Positions 32,735 through 42,200 are shown, counted from the stretch's first letter. The stretch: DNA of 64,000 nucleotides from Pseudonocardia kujensis (GCF_021283305.1 NZ_JAJSOK010000022.1:1-64000); one strand, 5' to 3'. The notes: generated by a model not told the origin, from the letters alone. Program-made: numbers and translations.

Positions 32735-34636
32735 TCAGACGCTCAGACCCGCGTCGGCGCCGGCGTTGACCGCGCGGACGAAGTCGGCCGGGGAGTCGGC
32801 GTCGCCCAGCACCCGCACCTCGATCCCCTCGCCGAGCTCCAGCCCGGCGGTGACGTCGGAACCGGTCGGGCGCCAGCCGATCGCCAGGGCGACGAGGTCG
32901 GCGTCGAGCGCGTGCGCGGTGCCGTCGGTCTCCTGCCAGTGCACGACCCCGGGCTCGATCCCGACGACGGTGGCCCGGGTCAGCACCTCCACGCCGGCCT
33001 TCTTCAGCTGCCGCACCAGCTGCCGCCGCGTGATCGCCTCGATCCCGCGGCCGATGCTGCCGCGCATCTCGACGATCGTGACCTCGGCACCCCGCGCCCG
33101 CACGAGCTCCGCGGTCTCGCAGCCGGTGGCGCTGCCGCCGACCACGACCAGTCGCGTCCCGGCCCCGACCTCGATCTCCCCGCGCAGCAGCCGCTGGGCG
33201 TCGTGCACCGTGGGTCCGTCGATGCCGGGGATCGGCGGGACCAGCGGGTCGGCGCCCGTCGCGACGACGACGACGTCCGGCCGCTCGGCCGCGACCGTCC
33301 CGGCCGACACCGGCGCGGACGTGTGGATCTCCACCCCGAGCACGGCGAGCCGCCGCGCCTGGTGCTCGCGGAACCGCAGCACCTCGCGCTTGCTCGGCGC
33401 GAGGCCCGCGACCTCCAGCTTCCCGCCGAGCTCGGCGTCGCGCTCCCAGAGCGAGACCTCGTGCCCGCGCAGCCGGGCGAGCCGCGCGGCCTCCAGCCCG
33501 GCCGGTCCGGACCCGACGACCATCACCCGCCGCGGCCGCGCCGCGGGCTCGACCTCCCAGGTCAGCTCGCGGCCGACCTCGGGGTTGACCGAGCAGCGCG
33601 CCCGCTCGCCGCGCCCGACCAGGTCGACGCAGGCATTGCACGCGATGCAGGGGCGCAGCTCGTCCCGCCGACCTTCGCGGACGAGCAGCGGCCAGTCCGG
33701 CTCGGCGATCAGCCCGCGGCCGAGCAGCACGAGGTCGGCCTCGCCGCGTTCGACGACGCTCTCGGCCAGCTCGGGGTCGTCGAGCCGCCCGACGGCCATC
33801 ACCGGCAGCGAGACGGCCTGCTTGACGGCCCGGACGAGCGGGCGCATGTGCCCGCGTGGCACCGACATCGGGGCGAGCGTCTCCTGCAGCGTCAGCCAGG
33901 TTCCCGACGACACGGAGATCGACGCGACCCCCGCCGCCTCCAGCATCCGCGCGACGGCCACCGCCGACTCCGGGTCGAACCCGCCGGGCTCGGCGTCGGT
34001 CCCATTGAGCCGCCACACGAGCGGCAGGTCGCAGGCCGCGACGATCGCCCGCGCGACCTCCACCGAGAACCGCGCCCGGTTCTCCAGGGAGCCGCCGTAG
34101 GCGTCCGTGCGGTGGTTGTGCTGCGGGGACAGGAAGTTCGACGGCAGGTACCCGTGCGCGCCGTGCACCTCCAGATAGTCGTAGCCGGCCTCCTGGGCGT
34201 AGCGGGCCGCCCGGGCGTAGTCGGCGACGATCCGCTCGATCTCGGGCACCGTCAGCGCGTGCGGGACCGGCGAGGCCGAGTTCAGCGGCACCGGCGACGG
34301 CGCCACCGACGGTCCGTCGACGACCTGCCGGCCGGGGTGCATGAGCTGCACGCCGACCGTGACGTCGTACGGCCGGAGCGCCTCGACGACCCGGCGCAGC
34401 CCCGGCAGGTACTCCGGTCCGCTGATCCGCGGCTCCGGCCCGACGGTGTCCGACGAGACGAGGCAGCCCTCCACCGTGATCGCGCCGACCCCTCCTTCGG
34501 CGCGGCGGCGGTAGTAGGCCACGGTGTCGTCGGTGATGAACCCGCCGTTGTCCAGGCACGTGCCCATCGGGGCCATGACCAGGCGGTTCTTCAGCGTGAG
34601 CGGACCCAGCCGAACCGGCGTGAACAGCACGCTCAC
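32735..34636 (-). CDS. NADH:flavin oxidoreductase, 2,4-dienoyl-CoA-reductase type (FMN, Fe-S, FAD)
   Basis: A 633-residue three-domain flavoenzyme. The N-terminal OYE-like TIM barrel (1-350: LFTPVRLGPLTLKNRLVMAP, VQLMHPGRQV) is followed by a [4Fe-4S] cysteine motif (CIACNACVDLVGRGERARC), an FAD-binding segment (VMVVGSGPAGLEAARLARLR) and an NAD-binding one (LVVVGGSATGCETAELVRAR). The architecture is that of FadH, BaiCD and trimethylamine dehydrogenase: hydride flows from NADH through FAD and Fe-S to FMN to reduce a conjugated enoyl-CoA or enone. It starts at GTG 34636 overlapping the ferredoxin stop. It is the last gene of the carboxylase-P450 operon. Confidence 0.9.
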   Translation of the reverse strand: MSVLFTPVRLGPLTLKNRLVMAPMGTCLDNGGFITDDTVAYYRRRAEGGVGAITVEGCLVSSDTVGPEPRISGPEYLPGLRRVVEALRPYDVTVGVQLMHPGRQVVDGPSVAPSPVPLNSASPVPHALTVPEIERIVADYARAARYAQEAGYDYLEVHGAHGYLPSNFLSPQHNHRTDAYGGSLENRARFSVEVARAIVAACDLPLVWRLNGTDAEPGGFDPESAVAVARMLEAAGVASISVSSGTWLTLQETLAPMSVPRGHMRPLVRAVKQAVSLPVMAVGRLDDPELAESVVERGEADLVLLGRGLIAEPDWPLLVREGRRDELRPCIACNACVDLVGRGERARCSVNPEVGRELTWEVEPAARPRRVMVVGSGPAGLEAARLARLRGHEVSLWERDAELGGKLEVAGLAPSKREVLRFREHQARRLAVLGVEIHTSAPVSAGTVAAERPDVVVVATGADPLVPPIPGIDGPTVHDAQRLLRGEIEVGAGTRLVVVGGSATGCETAELVRARGAEVTIVEMRGSIGRGIEAITRRQLVRQLKKAGVEVLTRATVVGIEPGVVHWQETDGTAHALDADLVALAIGWRPTGSDVTAGLELGEGIEVRVLGDADSPADFVRAVNAGADAGLSV

Positions 34637-34827
34637 GAGAGGATCCTGAGCGCCCGCACCGGGCAGGCGTCGACGCCCAGCTTCGCCGCGTCCTCCTCGC
34701 CCTCGGGCACCTCACGGTCCGGCCCGACGGCGGAGTACCCGTCGTCGTCGAGCGGGAAGAGGTCCATGTCGACGATCGAGCACTGGCCGTGCGCCTCGCA
34801 GACCTCCGGGTCGACGCTGATCCTCAT
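34633..34827 (-). CDS. 3Fe-4S/4Fe-4S ferredoxin, P450 redox partner
   Basis: A 64-residue ferredoxin: VDPEVCEAHGQCSIVDMDLF and a C-terminal DACPVRALRIL. The CxxHGxC ... CP spacing, with His replacing one cluster cysteine, is typical of actinobacterial 3Fe-4S ferredoxins that serve cytochromes P450. It lies 10 bases downstream of the P450 gene and overlaps the next flavoenzyme by four bases. Confidence 0.9.
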   Translation of the reverse strand: MRISVDPEVCEAHGQCSIVDMDLFPLDDDGYSAVGPDREVPEGEEDAAKLGVDACPVRALRILS

Positions 34828-34837
34828 CGGTCGGTCC

Positions 34838-36064
34838 TCACGTGTGGGTCACCACCAGCTTCTCCATGGAGCGGGAGGCCAGCACGTCCTTCCACGCCGG
34901 CTCTTCGGCGAGCGCCAGCCCCGGCAGCCGCTCGACGATGCGCGCCACCGCGATCCGGGTCTCCATCCGGGCCAGCTGGGCGCCGATGCAGGCGTGGATG
35001 CCCTTGCCGAAGGCGACGTGCGGGTTCGGGCTCCGGCCGAGGTCGAGCGTGTCCGGGCCGGCGAACTTCTCCGGGTCCCGGTTGGCGGAGGCGAGCACGA
35101 GGTGCACCCGCTCCCCCGGCCGGATCGTCCTCCCGCGGACCTCGGTCTCGGCGACCACCCACCGGTTGAGCACCTTGATCGGGCCGTCGAAGCGCAGCAG
35201 CTCCTCGACGGCCGGGCCGATCAGGGCCGGGTCGCGGCGCAGGCGGTCGAGCTGGTCGGGGTGCCGCAGCAGGGCCAGGACCGCGTTCGCGATCGAGTTC
35301 GTGGTGGTCTCGTGGCCGGCGAAGAGCAGCAGCGCGCACATGCCGACGAGCTCGTCGTCGGTCAGCCGGTCGTCGCCTTCTTCGGCCATGAGGGCGGACA
35401 GCATGTCCTCGCCCGGCTCCGTGCGCCGCTTCTCGATCAGCGTGTGGAAGTAGGACTCCATCTCCCGCAACCCACGCAACGCCCGCTCGTGCCGGTCCGC
35501 TCGCGCGGCGCCGCCGGTGCCGAAGGCGACCAGGGCGAGCTCGTCCGACCACTCGCGGAACCGGTCCCGGTCCTCGGGCGGCGCGCCGAGCATCGTCGCG
35601 ATCACCGTGGCGGGCAGCGGGTAGGCGACCTCGGAGATCAGGTCCTGCGGGCCGGAGCCGCGCACGAACGCGTCGAGGTGCGCGTCGACGATCCCGGTGA
35701 TCATCGCGTCCATCGCCGCGATCCGCTGGCCCTTGAACGCGCCGGCCGCGAGCTTGCGCAGCCGGGTGTGCACGGGCGGGTCGTTGACGACCATCCAGCC
35801 CGTCATCAGGCCGAGGACGCCGGTGGCGGCGGACTCCGCCCCGGCCTGCCGCTTGCGCTCCAGCACCGGGCGGACCCGGTCGTTGGAGAAGGCCTTGTTC
35901 TGGAAAGCGGCCGAGACGTCGTCGTAGCGCGTGATCAGCCAGGCCCGGTGCGCCTTGCTCCAGTGCACCGGGTCGCTCTCGCGCAGCGCCCGGAAGACCG
36001 CGAACGGATCGGCGCTGGCCGCCGGGGTGGTGAGGTCGACGGAGTCGGTGCGGGGCACGGTCAC
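34838..36064 (-). CDS. cytochrome P450
   Basis: A 408-residue soluble bacterial P450. The I-helix AGHETTT is at 249-255, the K-helix ExxR is E288-R291, and the haem loop HVAFGKGIHACIGAQLAR has the proximal Cys at 359. It would hydroxylate the pathway substrate using electrons from the adjacent ferredoxin. The GTG start at 36064 overlaps the SnoaL-like stop by four bases and gives MTVPRTDSVDLTTP. The CYP family cannot be named by eye. Confidence 0.92.
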   Translation of the reverse strand: MTVPRTDSVDLTTPAASADPFAVFRALRESDPVHWSKAHRAWLITRYDDVSAAFQNKAFSNDRVRPVLERKRQAGAESAATGVLGLMTGWMVVNDPPVHTRLRKLAAGAFKGQRIAAMDAMITGIVDAHLDAFVRGSGPQDLISEVAYPLPATVIATMLGAPPEDRDRFREWSDELALVAFGTGGAARADRHERALRGLREMESYFHTLIEKRRTEPGEDMLSALMAEEGDDRLTDDELVGMCALLLFAGHETTTNSIANAVLALLRHPDQLDRLRRDPALIGPAVEELLRFDGPIKVLNRWVVAETEVRGRTIRPGERVHLVLASANRDPEKFAGPDTLDLGRSPNPHVAFGKGIHACIGAQLARMETRIAVARIVERLPGLALAEEPAWKDVLASRSMEKLVVTHT

Positions 36065-36864
36065 GACGCACTCCCCACGGTCGGCCGGGACAAGCTGCGC
36101 GCGAGCCCCAGACGGTCCCGCACGATCCGGCCGCCGGTCACCCGGCCGTCTGCCACGGTGACCAGCCCGACGAGGTGCAGGGTGCCGGGCGCGCCGGTCA
36201 GCGCGGCGTCGTCGATCCCGGCGTCGGGGCCGAGCCCGCCCCCGTACGTGCCGGTGCGGGTGACCCGGAAGGCGACGTGCGGGCCTGCGGAGAACAGGTC
36301 GTCGACCTGCGACGACGCGTCGTCGAGCAGGATTTCCGGCGCCCCGTCGTCGAGGATCGCGGGCCCCGCGCCCGCACCGGACGAGATCCACGCCCGGACC
36401 ACCGCCTCGGCCTCCCGGTCCGGGGCGAGCGCCACCGTGTCCCACGGCGCCAGCGCCGGCGGCTCGACGGCCGCGGGCACCCCCGAGGCGAGCTGCCGCC
36501 GCCGGGCCAGGTAGTCCTGCTCCACGAAGTTCTCGACGAGCTTGCGGCCGTTCCACCGGTACAGCCCCAGCCCGGTCCACGCCGCGCCGCGCCCGTCGTG
36601 CCTGACCGAGCGGCCGTGCTCGGAGAACCGCATGGCCAGCCGGTCGCCGTTGGTCACGATCTCGTGCACGGTCAGGCACAGGCCCGGGAACTGCGCGAAC
36701 TGCTTCTGCGACGCCGGGATGTACAGCTCGTCGCGGCCCGCCACCTCGTGCGGGCCCATCCGCAGCGTGTAGCCCGGCTCCATGATCTCGGGGCAGACCG
36801 AGACGTCGTGCCGGTTGGTGTAGTCGTTGACGTAGCGCCGCATGAGCGCGACGAAAGGCTCCAT
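36061..36864 (-). CDS. tandem SnoaL/NTF2-like protein
   Basis: A 267-residue protein with two cone-shaped NTF2-like domains: residues 1-130 (FVALMRRYVNDYTNRHDVSV, RSVRHDGRGAAWTGLGLYRW) and about 150-260 (DREAEAVVRAWISSGAGAGP to LHLVGLVTVADGRVTGG). Single-domain relatives include SnoaL cyclases, ketosteroid isomerase and limonene epoxide hydrolase. The ATG at 36864 shares its A with the TAA of the enoyl-CoA hydratase gene, and its end overlaps the P450 start. Likely an isomerase, hydrolase or substrate carrier in the pathway. Confidence 0.75.
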   Translation of the reverse strand: MEPFVALMRRYVNDYTNRHDVSVCPEIMEPGYTLRMGPHEVAGRDELYIPASQKQFAQFPGLCLTVHEIVTNGDRLAMRFSEHGRSVRHDGRGAAWTGLGLYRWNGRKLVENFVEQDYLARRRQLASGVPAAVEPPALAPWDTVALAPDREAEAVVRAWISSGAGAGPAILDDGAPEILLDDASSQVDDLFSAGPHVAFRVTRTGTYGGGLGPDAGIDDAALTGAPGTLHLVGLVTVADGRVTGGRIVRDRLGLARSLSRPTVGSAS

Positions 36865-37673
36865 TACCGCCCCTCGAACTTCGGCGCCCGCTTCCCGACG
36901 AACGCCGCGATCCCCTCGGCGGCGTCGGCGGTGGCGTGCAGGGTGGTCAGCGCAGCCGTGGAGTGGTCGAACTCCCCGCGGTCCACACCCCGGTTGACCA
37001 GGTTCTTCCCGGTGGCCAGCGCGAGCGGGGCCATCCCCGCGACCCGCGCCGCGATCTCCCGCGCGGTGTCCATCAGCGCGCCCGCCGGCACCACCTTCTG
37101 CGCCAGCCCGATCCGCAGCGCGGTCTCGGCGTCGACCCGCTCCCCGGAGAACATCATCAGCTTCGTCCAGTGCCGGCCGATCACCGACGGCGCCCGCAGC
37201 ACCCCGAACCCGGGTACCAGCCCGACCGCGCTCTCCGGCATCCCGAACGTCGCGTTCTCCGCGGCCACCACGACGTCGCAGGCCAGGGCCAGCTCGCAGC
37301 CCCCGCCCATCGCGAAGCCGTTCACCGCGGCGAGCACCGGCAGCGGGGTCTCCTCGACCGCGGCGAAGGTGCGCATGCAGTCCTGCTGGAACGCCCGCTT
37401 GGCCGCGACGTCGGTCAGCTCGGCGAAGCTCGCGATGTCCCCGCCGGCGGAGAACGCCTTCTCCCCCGCCCCGGTGATGATCACCGCGCGGGTACGGCCG
37501 TCGGTCTCCAGCGTGGCCAGCGCCTCGCGCATCTCCGCCCAGAAGGTGCGGCCCATGGCGTTCAGCTTCGCCGGGTCGTCGATCGTCAGCACGGCGATGG
37601 CCACGCGGCCGTCCCCGACCTCCTCGACCTCCACCCGGACGTTGCGGGTGGTGGCCCCGTTCCTGCTGGTCAA
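36864..37673 (-). CDS. enoyl-CoA hydratase/isomerase
   Basis: A 269-residue crotonase-fold protein. VLTIDDPAKLNAMGRTFWAE, the oxyanion segment KAFSAGGDIASFAEL (AGGD), VNGFAMGGGCELALACDVVV and the ATFGMPESAVGLVPGFG block are canonical, including the second glutamate (PESAVG) used by hydratases. It hydrates a 2-enoyl-CoA or shifts a double bond. The TTG start at 37673 is inferred from the four-base TTGA overlap with the carboxyltransferase stop. It is embedded in the carboxylase-P450 operon. Confidence 0.88.
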   Translation of the reverse strand: MTSRNGATTRNVRVEVEEVGDGRVAIAVLTIDDPAKLNAMGRTFWAEMREALATLETDGRTRAVIITGAGEKAFSAGGDIASFAELTDVAAKRAFQQDCMRTFAAVEETPLPVLAAVNGFAMGGGCELALACDVVVAAENATFGMPESAVGLVPGFGVLRAPSVIGRHWTKLMMFSGERVDAETALRIGLAQKVVPAGALMDTAREIAARVAGMAPLALATGKNLVNRGVDRGEFDHSTAALTTLHATADAAEGIAAFVGKRAPKFEGR

Positions 37674-39325
37674 AGCCGCCCTCCGAGCGCGATGTCGATG
37701 CTCGCCGCGACGACCTCCCGGGTCCGGCCCGGTTCGACGACGTCGTCGAGCGAGAGGTGCGCGGCGGCCTCCCAGGGCTCCGCCTCGCTGATCCATTCCG
37801 CCGTGAGCTCCGCGACCAGCGCCGCGTGCGCCTCCGGGCCCTGCTCGGCGAGCACCTTCTCCAGCCGCCGGCGGTGGATGGTGCGGATCCCGGTCTCCGG
37901 CGCCATGAACCCGAGCTCGGCACTCGGCCAGGCGTAGAGGAAGTCCGGCCTGGTCGGGCGCCCGCCCATCGCGAAGTGCCCGCCGCCGTAGGCCTTGCGC
38001 AGCACCACGCCGACCTTCGGGACCGTGGCCTCGGCGATCGCCGAGACCAGCGCCTCGTAGCCGTGCAGGATCCCGCCCCGCTCGGCCTGGGTGCCGATCA
38101 TCAGCCCCGGCACGTCGTGCAGGAACACCAGCGGCAGCCCGAAGGTGTCGCACAGCTGCACGAACACCTTCTCCTTCTCCAGCGCCGCCGGGTCCAGCGC
38201 GCCCGCCCGCACGATCGGCTGGTTGCCGACCAGCCCCACCGGGCGGCCCTCGATCCGGGCCAGCGCGCACAGCAGGCTCGAGCCCCAGCCGTCCGCCCAG
38301 GGCAGGATGCTGGCCTCGTCGGCCAGGCAGGCGAAGACGTCGCGCATGTCGTAGCCCGACCGCGCCCCCAGCGGGACGATGCTCTCCAGCTCCTTCGGGT
38401 CCCGCCCCGGTGGCAGCGGCGGCGCGAGCGGCGGGCGCTGCGTGGAGTTCTGCGGCAGGTAGGACAGGAAGGCGGCGACGGCGTCCATCGCGTCGGCCTC
38501 GGTGTCGACGACCAGGTGGGCGTTGCCCGCCTCGGTCGCCGCCGCCGGGCCGCCCAGCTCGGAGTCGGTCACCTTCTCGCCGATCGCGGGCTCCACGACC
38601 GACGGCCCGGACAGCGCGATCGAGCCGCTGCGCACCATCACCACGTAGTGGGCCGTGGAGGCGTGCAGGGCGGAGTCGCCGTAGCTCGGACCCAGCACCG
38701 CCGCCGCGCGCGGCACCACCGGCCGACCCGGCGGCGGCTTGAGGAACGTGGTGAAGTCCAGGGGCAGGCCGGAGAACCGCCAGCCCGAGACGTCCGGCAT
38801 CCGGCCGCCGTCGGCGTCGCAGAGCAGGACCAGGGGGAAGCCGTGCCGCTGCGCGTGCTCGATCAGCCGGCCCTGCTTGCGCATGCTGATCGGGGCCGTG
38901 GTGCCCGCGACCACGCTGGAGTCGATGCCGATGACGCCGATGCGCCGCCCGTCGAGCAGGCCGAACCCGGTCACGACGGCGTCGCCCGGGATGGGCTTCT
39001 CGCGCCGCAGCTCGGGCAGCGCCAGCGCGCCGATCTCGAACCAGGTGTCCGGGTCGACGAGCATGTCGATCCGCTCGCGCACCGGCAGCCGGCCGGACTC
39101 GCGGTGTCGCCGCAGGCCCTCGGGGCCGCCGCTGGCGTGGGCGGCCTCCTGCTTCTCGCGCAGGAGCGCGATCCTGTCCGCCATGGTGTGCGCACCGCCG
39201 TCTCCGTGGGGAGCGCTGGGGGCGCTGGGGGCGCTGGGGGCGCTGGGGGCGCTGGGAGCGCTGGGAGCGCTGGGAGCACTGCCGGGGGCGCCTGCTGGCG
39301 CCGTGGGGCTGTCCGTTGCCGTCAC
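37670..39325 (-). CDS. acyl-CoA carboxylase, carboxyltransferase subunit
   Basis: A 551-residue biotin-dependent carboxyltransferase of the MccB/AccD type. VVAGTTAPISMRKQGRLIEH, LPLVFLHDVPGLMIGTQAER and VVLRKAYGGGHFAMGGRPTR are the two oxyanion-loop regions. The N-terminal 45 residues include eight SAP-type repeats from a 9-base DNA repeat; the true start may be the MADRIALLREK at about residue 48. The biotin carboxylase subunit is divergently encoded at 39438. The AYGGGHFAMGG signature suits medium or branched enoyl-CoA substrates such as methylcrotonyl- or geranyl-CoA more than acetyl-CoA, which is an inference. Confidence 0.88.
   Translation of the reverse strand: MTATDSPTAPAGAPGSAPSAPSAPSAPSAPSAPSAPSAPHGDGGAHTMADRIALLREKQEAAHASGGPEGLRRHRESGRLPVRERIDMLVDPDTWFEIGALALPELRREKPIPGDAVVTGFGLLDGRRIGVIGIDSSVVAGTTAPISMRKQGRLIEHAQRHGFPLVLLCDADGGRMPDVSGWRFSGLPLDFTTFLKPPPGRPVVPRAAAVLGPSYGDSALHASTAHYVVMVRSGSIALSGPSVVEPAIGEKVTDSELGGPAAATEAGNAHLVVDTEADAMDAVAAFLSYLPQNSTQRPPLAPPLPPGRDPKELESIVPLGARSGYDMRDVFACLADEASILPWADGWGSSLLCALARIEGRPVGLVGNQPIVRAGALDPAALEKEKVFVQLCDTFGLPLVFLHDVPGLMIGTQAERGGILHGYEALVSAIAEATVPKVGVVLRKAYGGGHFAMGGRPTRPDFLYAWPSAELGFMAPETGIRTIHRRRLEKVLAEQGPEAHAALVAELTAEWISEAEPWEAAAHLSLDDVVEPGRTREVVAASIDIALGGRL
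39211..39283 (-). repeat. 9-base tandem repeat coding for SAP
   Basis: About eight copies of a GCTGGGGGC-type unit (three carry A for G) encode the Ser-Ala-Pro repeats at the N-terminus of the carboxyltransferase. Copy number may vary without frame loss. Confidence 0.8.
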
Positions 39326-39376
39326 GGGACCTCCGCTCGTACCGGTGTCCGTCGGGTCTCGCCGACGGACGCTAGA

Positions 39377-39398
39377 CTACCAGACGGCCGATTGGTAG
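39377..39398. promoter_or_regulatory. operator in divergent carboxylase promoter
   Basis: A 22-base palindrome CTACCAGACGG / CCGATTGGTAG (9 of 11 pairs match) is 40 bases before the biotin carboxylase start and 52 bases before the carboxyltransferase start. It is the best-centred member of the CTACCAAACG operator family in this window and fits control by the TetR protein at 42201. Confidence 0.6.
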
Positions 39399-39437
39399 AC
39401 AGACCCCGTCGACCCCCCGAGTAGAGCGGAGCGGCTC

Positions 39438-41300
39438 GTGTCGATCCAGACCGTCCTGGTGGCGAACCGTGGCGAGATCGCCGTGCGGATCATCCGGTCG
39501 TGCCGGGAGCTCGGCCTGCGGGCCGTGGCCGTGTACTCCGACGCCGACGCCGACGCGCTGCACGTCCGGCTGGCCGACGAGGCGCACCGGATCGGGCCGG
39601 CCCCGGCGCGGGCGTCGTACCTGGACGTCGACGCGATCCTGGGCGCCGCCAAGGCCTCCGGCGCCGACGCCGTGCACCCCGGCTACGGGCTGCTCAGTGA
39701 GGACGCCGGGTTCGCCGAGGCCGTCACGGGCGCCGGACTGACGTTCGTGGGACCGCCGGCCGAGGTCATCGCCCGGATGGGCGACAAGGTCGCGGCGCGT
39801 GCCCTGGCCGACGAGTGCGGGGTGCCGGTGCCGCCGGGGACCGGGGACCTCACGCCGGCCGAGGCCTCGTCGGCCGCGGCACGGCTGGGGTTCCCGCTCG
39901 TCGTCAAGGCGTCGTTCGGGGGCGGTGGGCGCGGGATGCGGGTGGTGCACTCGGCGGGCGAGCTGGCCGACGCCATGGCCGCCGCCGGGCGTGAGGCGGG
40001 CGCGGCGTTCGGGCGGTCCGAGGTGCATCTCGAGCGGTACCTGGAACGCCCGCGGCACGTCGAGGTGCAGGTGGTCGGCGACGCGCAGGGCACCGTCGTG
40101 CACCTGTTCGACCGGGACTGCTCGGTGCAGCGGCGGCACCAGAAGCTGATCGAGGAGGCGCCGGCGTTCGGGCTGTCGGACGTGCTGCGCGCACGACTGC
40201 TCGACGCCGCCGTGACCCTCGCGAGGAAGGTGGGCTACGTCGGGGCGGGGACCGTCGAGTTCCTCGTGCTGCCGGGCACAGCGCAGACCGAGGGGGAGTT
40301 CTTCTTCCTCGAGATGAACACCCGGCTGCAGGTCGAGCACGGGGTGACCGAGCTGGTCACCGGGCTGGACGTCGTCGCCACGCAGCTGCGGGTGGCCGAC
40401 GGCGTGCCGCTGCCCTTCACCCAGGACGACGTCCGGATCTCCGGCCATGCGATCCAGGCCCGCATCGCCGCCGAGGACCCGTGGGCGGACTTCCGGCCCG
40501 CGCCCGGCGCGATCACCGAGCTCGCGCTCCCGCTGGGACCGGGGGTGCGCAACGACTTCGGCGTGGAGCCGGGCGGTGGCCCGGGGAGCCGGGTCGCGCC
40601 GGAGTACGACTCGATGTTCGGCAAGGTGCTCGCGCACGGCGCCGACCGCGACGCCGCCCGGCGCCGGCTGATCGCCGCGCTCGGCGAGCTGCGGGTCGAG
40701 GGCGTGCCAACGACCGCACCCTACCTGCGCGAGGTGCTGGCCTCGGAGTCCTTCGCCGCCGGCGCCCACGACACCGGCTCGGTGCAGCGGGAGTGGGCGC
40801 CGGACCCGGCCGGGCGAGCGGCAGCCGCCGGCGGCTCCGCGGCCGGCGGGGTGGCCCCGGGCGCGGTCGCAGGCGGCACGGTCGGGTCCGGCACGGTCGG
40901 GTCCGGCACGGTCGGGTCCGGGGCCGGCGCGGTCGTCCCCACCCGCCGGGTCCGCATCGCGACGGACCGCGGCCCGGTGGAGGTGGCGGTGTACGGCCGC
41001 GCCGTCCGGCCCGGCGCCGCGGCCACGGCGTCGTCCCGCCCGCCCCGCCGGTCGGCCGGTACCGCGGCAGGAGGGACCGCCGCCGCCGGCACCGTCCCCG
41101 TCGCACCGATGGACGCGACCGTCGTCGAGGTCCGGGTGCGGCCCGGCCAGGAACTGGCGCCGGGCGACGTCGTCGCGGTGCTCGAGGCCATGAAGATGGA
41201 GATGGAGATCCGCACGGAGGTCGGCGGCACCGTCGGCCAGGTCCTCGCCGGCGCCGGCAGCCCCGTCACCGCCGGCTCCCCCTTGGTCACTCTGGCCTGA
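39438..41300 (+). CDS. acyl-CoA carboxylase, biotin carboxylase and carrier subunit
   Basis: A 620-residue alpha subunit. The biotin carboxylase part (1-450) shows VANRGEIAVRIIRSCRELGL, the ATP-grasp loop KASFGGGGRGMRVV and LEMNTRLQVEHGVTELVTG. After a low-complexity linker with three GSGTV repeats (about 480-500), the biotinyl domain carries VLEAMKMEM with the biotinylated lysine at 586. It carboxylates biotin for the carboxyltransferase encoded divergently. Start GTG 39438. A palindromic operator lies 40 bases upstream. Confidence 0.92.
   Translation: MSIQTVLVANRGEIAVRIIRSCRELGLRAVAVYSDADADALHVRLADEAHRIGPAPARASYLDVDAILGAAKASGADAVHPGYGLLSEDAGFAEAVTGAGLTFVGPPAEVIARMGDKVAARALADECGVPVPPGTGDLTPAEASSAAARLGFPLVVKASFGGGGRGMRVVHSAGELADAMAAAGREAGAAFGRSEVHLERYLERPRHVEVQVVGDAQGTVVHLFDRDCSVQRRHQKLIEEAPAFGLSDVLRARLLDAAVTLARKVGYVGAGTVEFLVLPGTAQTEGEFFFLEMNTRLQVEHGVTELVTGLDVVATQLRVADGVPLPFTQDDVRISGHAIQARIAAEDPWADFRPAPGAITELALPLGPGVRNDFGVEPGGGPGSRVAPEYDSMFGKVLAHGADRDAARRRLIAALGELRVEGVPTTAPYLREVLASESFAAGAHDTGSVQREWAPDPAGRAAAAGGSAAGGVAPGAVAGGTVGSGTVGSGTVGSGAGAVVPTRRVRIATDRGPVEVAVYGRAVRPGAAATASSRPPRRSAGTAAGGTAAAGTVPVAPMDATVVEVRVRPGQELAPGDVVAVLEAMKMEMEIRTEVGGTVGQVLAGAGSPVTAGSPLVTLA
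40874..40920 (+). repeat. 15-base tandem repeat in biotin carboxylase linker
   Basis: Three perfect copies of GGCACGGTCGGGTCC encode GTVGS units in the linker before the biotinyl domain. Confidence 0.8.
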
Positions 41301-41332
41301 GCGGCACGCACGGGCTGCAGCCGCACGCTCCG

Positions 41333-41397
41333 AGATCCAGCCTCCGGCACGGGGAACACTCGGAATCCGAAGGTCCCGCCGCCCGGAGATGGATCTT
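41333..41397. terminator. hairpin between convergent genes
   Basis: AGATCCA(gc)CTCCGG near 41333 pairs with CCGGAG(at)GGATCT ending at 41396, around a loop of about 35 bases, between the biotin carboxylase stop and the SDR stop. A probable bidirectional terminator. Confidence 0.4.
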
Positions 41398-41404
41398 GGA
41401 CCGC

Positions 41405-42183
41405 TCAGGGGAACGGGCTCCGGTCCGGCCCACCCCCGTCGACCTCGATGCGCTGGCCGGTGAGGTACTCCCCGTCCTGCGACGCCAGGAACGCGACGAC
41501 GCCGGCGACGTCGGCCGGGCGGGCGACGCGGCCGAAGGGGTAGGCGGCGTCGAGGTCGGCGATGCTCCCGCCCGCGGTCGCGGCGACCAACCGCTCCCCC
41601 ATGTCCGTGGCGACGAGCCCGGGCGCGACGACGTTGACCCGGATCCCGTGCGCGCGCTCCTCGCGGGCCAGGGTGAACGCGGCCGCCTCCATCGCCGCCT
41701 TGGCCAGCGAGTACGCCGCACCCCCTTTGGGCAGCTCCCCGGTGGTGGTGCTCGAGACGACCACGACGTCCGCCCGGCCCGCGGCCCGCATCCCGGGCAG
41801 CAGCGCGCGCACGAGGTCGAGCGGGCCGAGCAGGTGCACGTCGAGCAGCCGCTGGTACTCGGACCGCTCCGTGTCGGCGATCGCGGTGCCGCGCGAGGCC
41901 GGCCCCGCGTTGCTCACCATCAGGTCCACCGGACCGAGGTCCGCGGTGACCGCCTCGAGCATCTCCTGCACCGCCGCCGGGTCGCTCACGGACGCCGGGT
42001 ACGCCACCGCCCGGCCGCCGTCGGCGGTGACCTCCTCCACCACCTCCTGGGCGGCGTCGGCGTCCCGCCGGTAGTTCACGGCGACGGCGGCACCCTCGGG
42101 GCGAGCCGCAGCGCGACCCCGCGCCCGACTCCGCGGGACCCGCCCGTCACCAGGGCGGTACGGCCGCTCAGCGGACCGGGCAT
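41405..42183 (-). pseudogene. SDR dehydrogenase with N-terminal frameshift
   Basis: A short-chain dehydrogenase that needs two frames. From ATG 42183 the minus strand reads MPGPLSGRTALVTGGSRGVG with the TGxxxGxG cofactor motif, but reaches a stop at about 42081. The rest (NYRRDADAAQEVVEEVTADG, LMVSNAGPASRGT, AAYSLAKAAMEAAAFTLARE with YxxxK, YLTGQRIEVDGGG) continues in the frame starting about 42079. One missing base near 42104, in the segment encoding RLAREGA, would join them. Starting at the internal GTG 42079 would lack the Rossmann motif. This is either a real pseudogene or a sequencing error. Confidence 0.65.
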
Positions 42184-42200
42184 CGTGATCCTCCTGAGGG

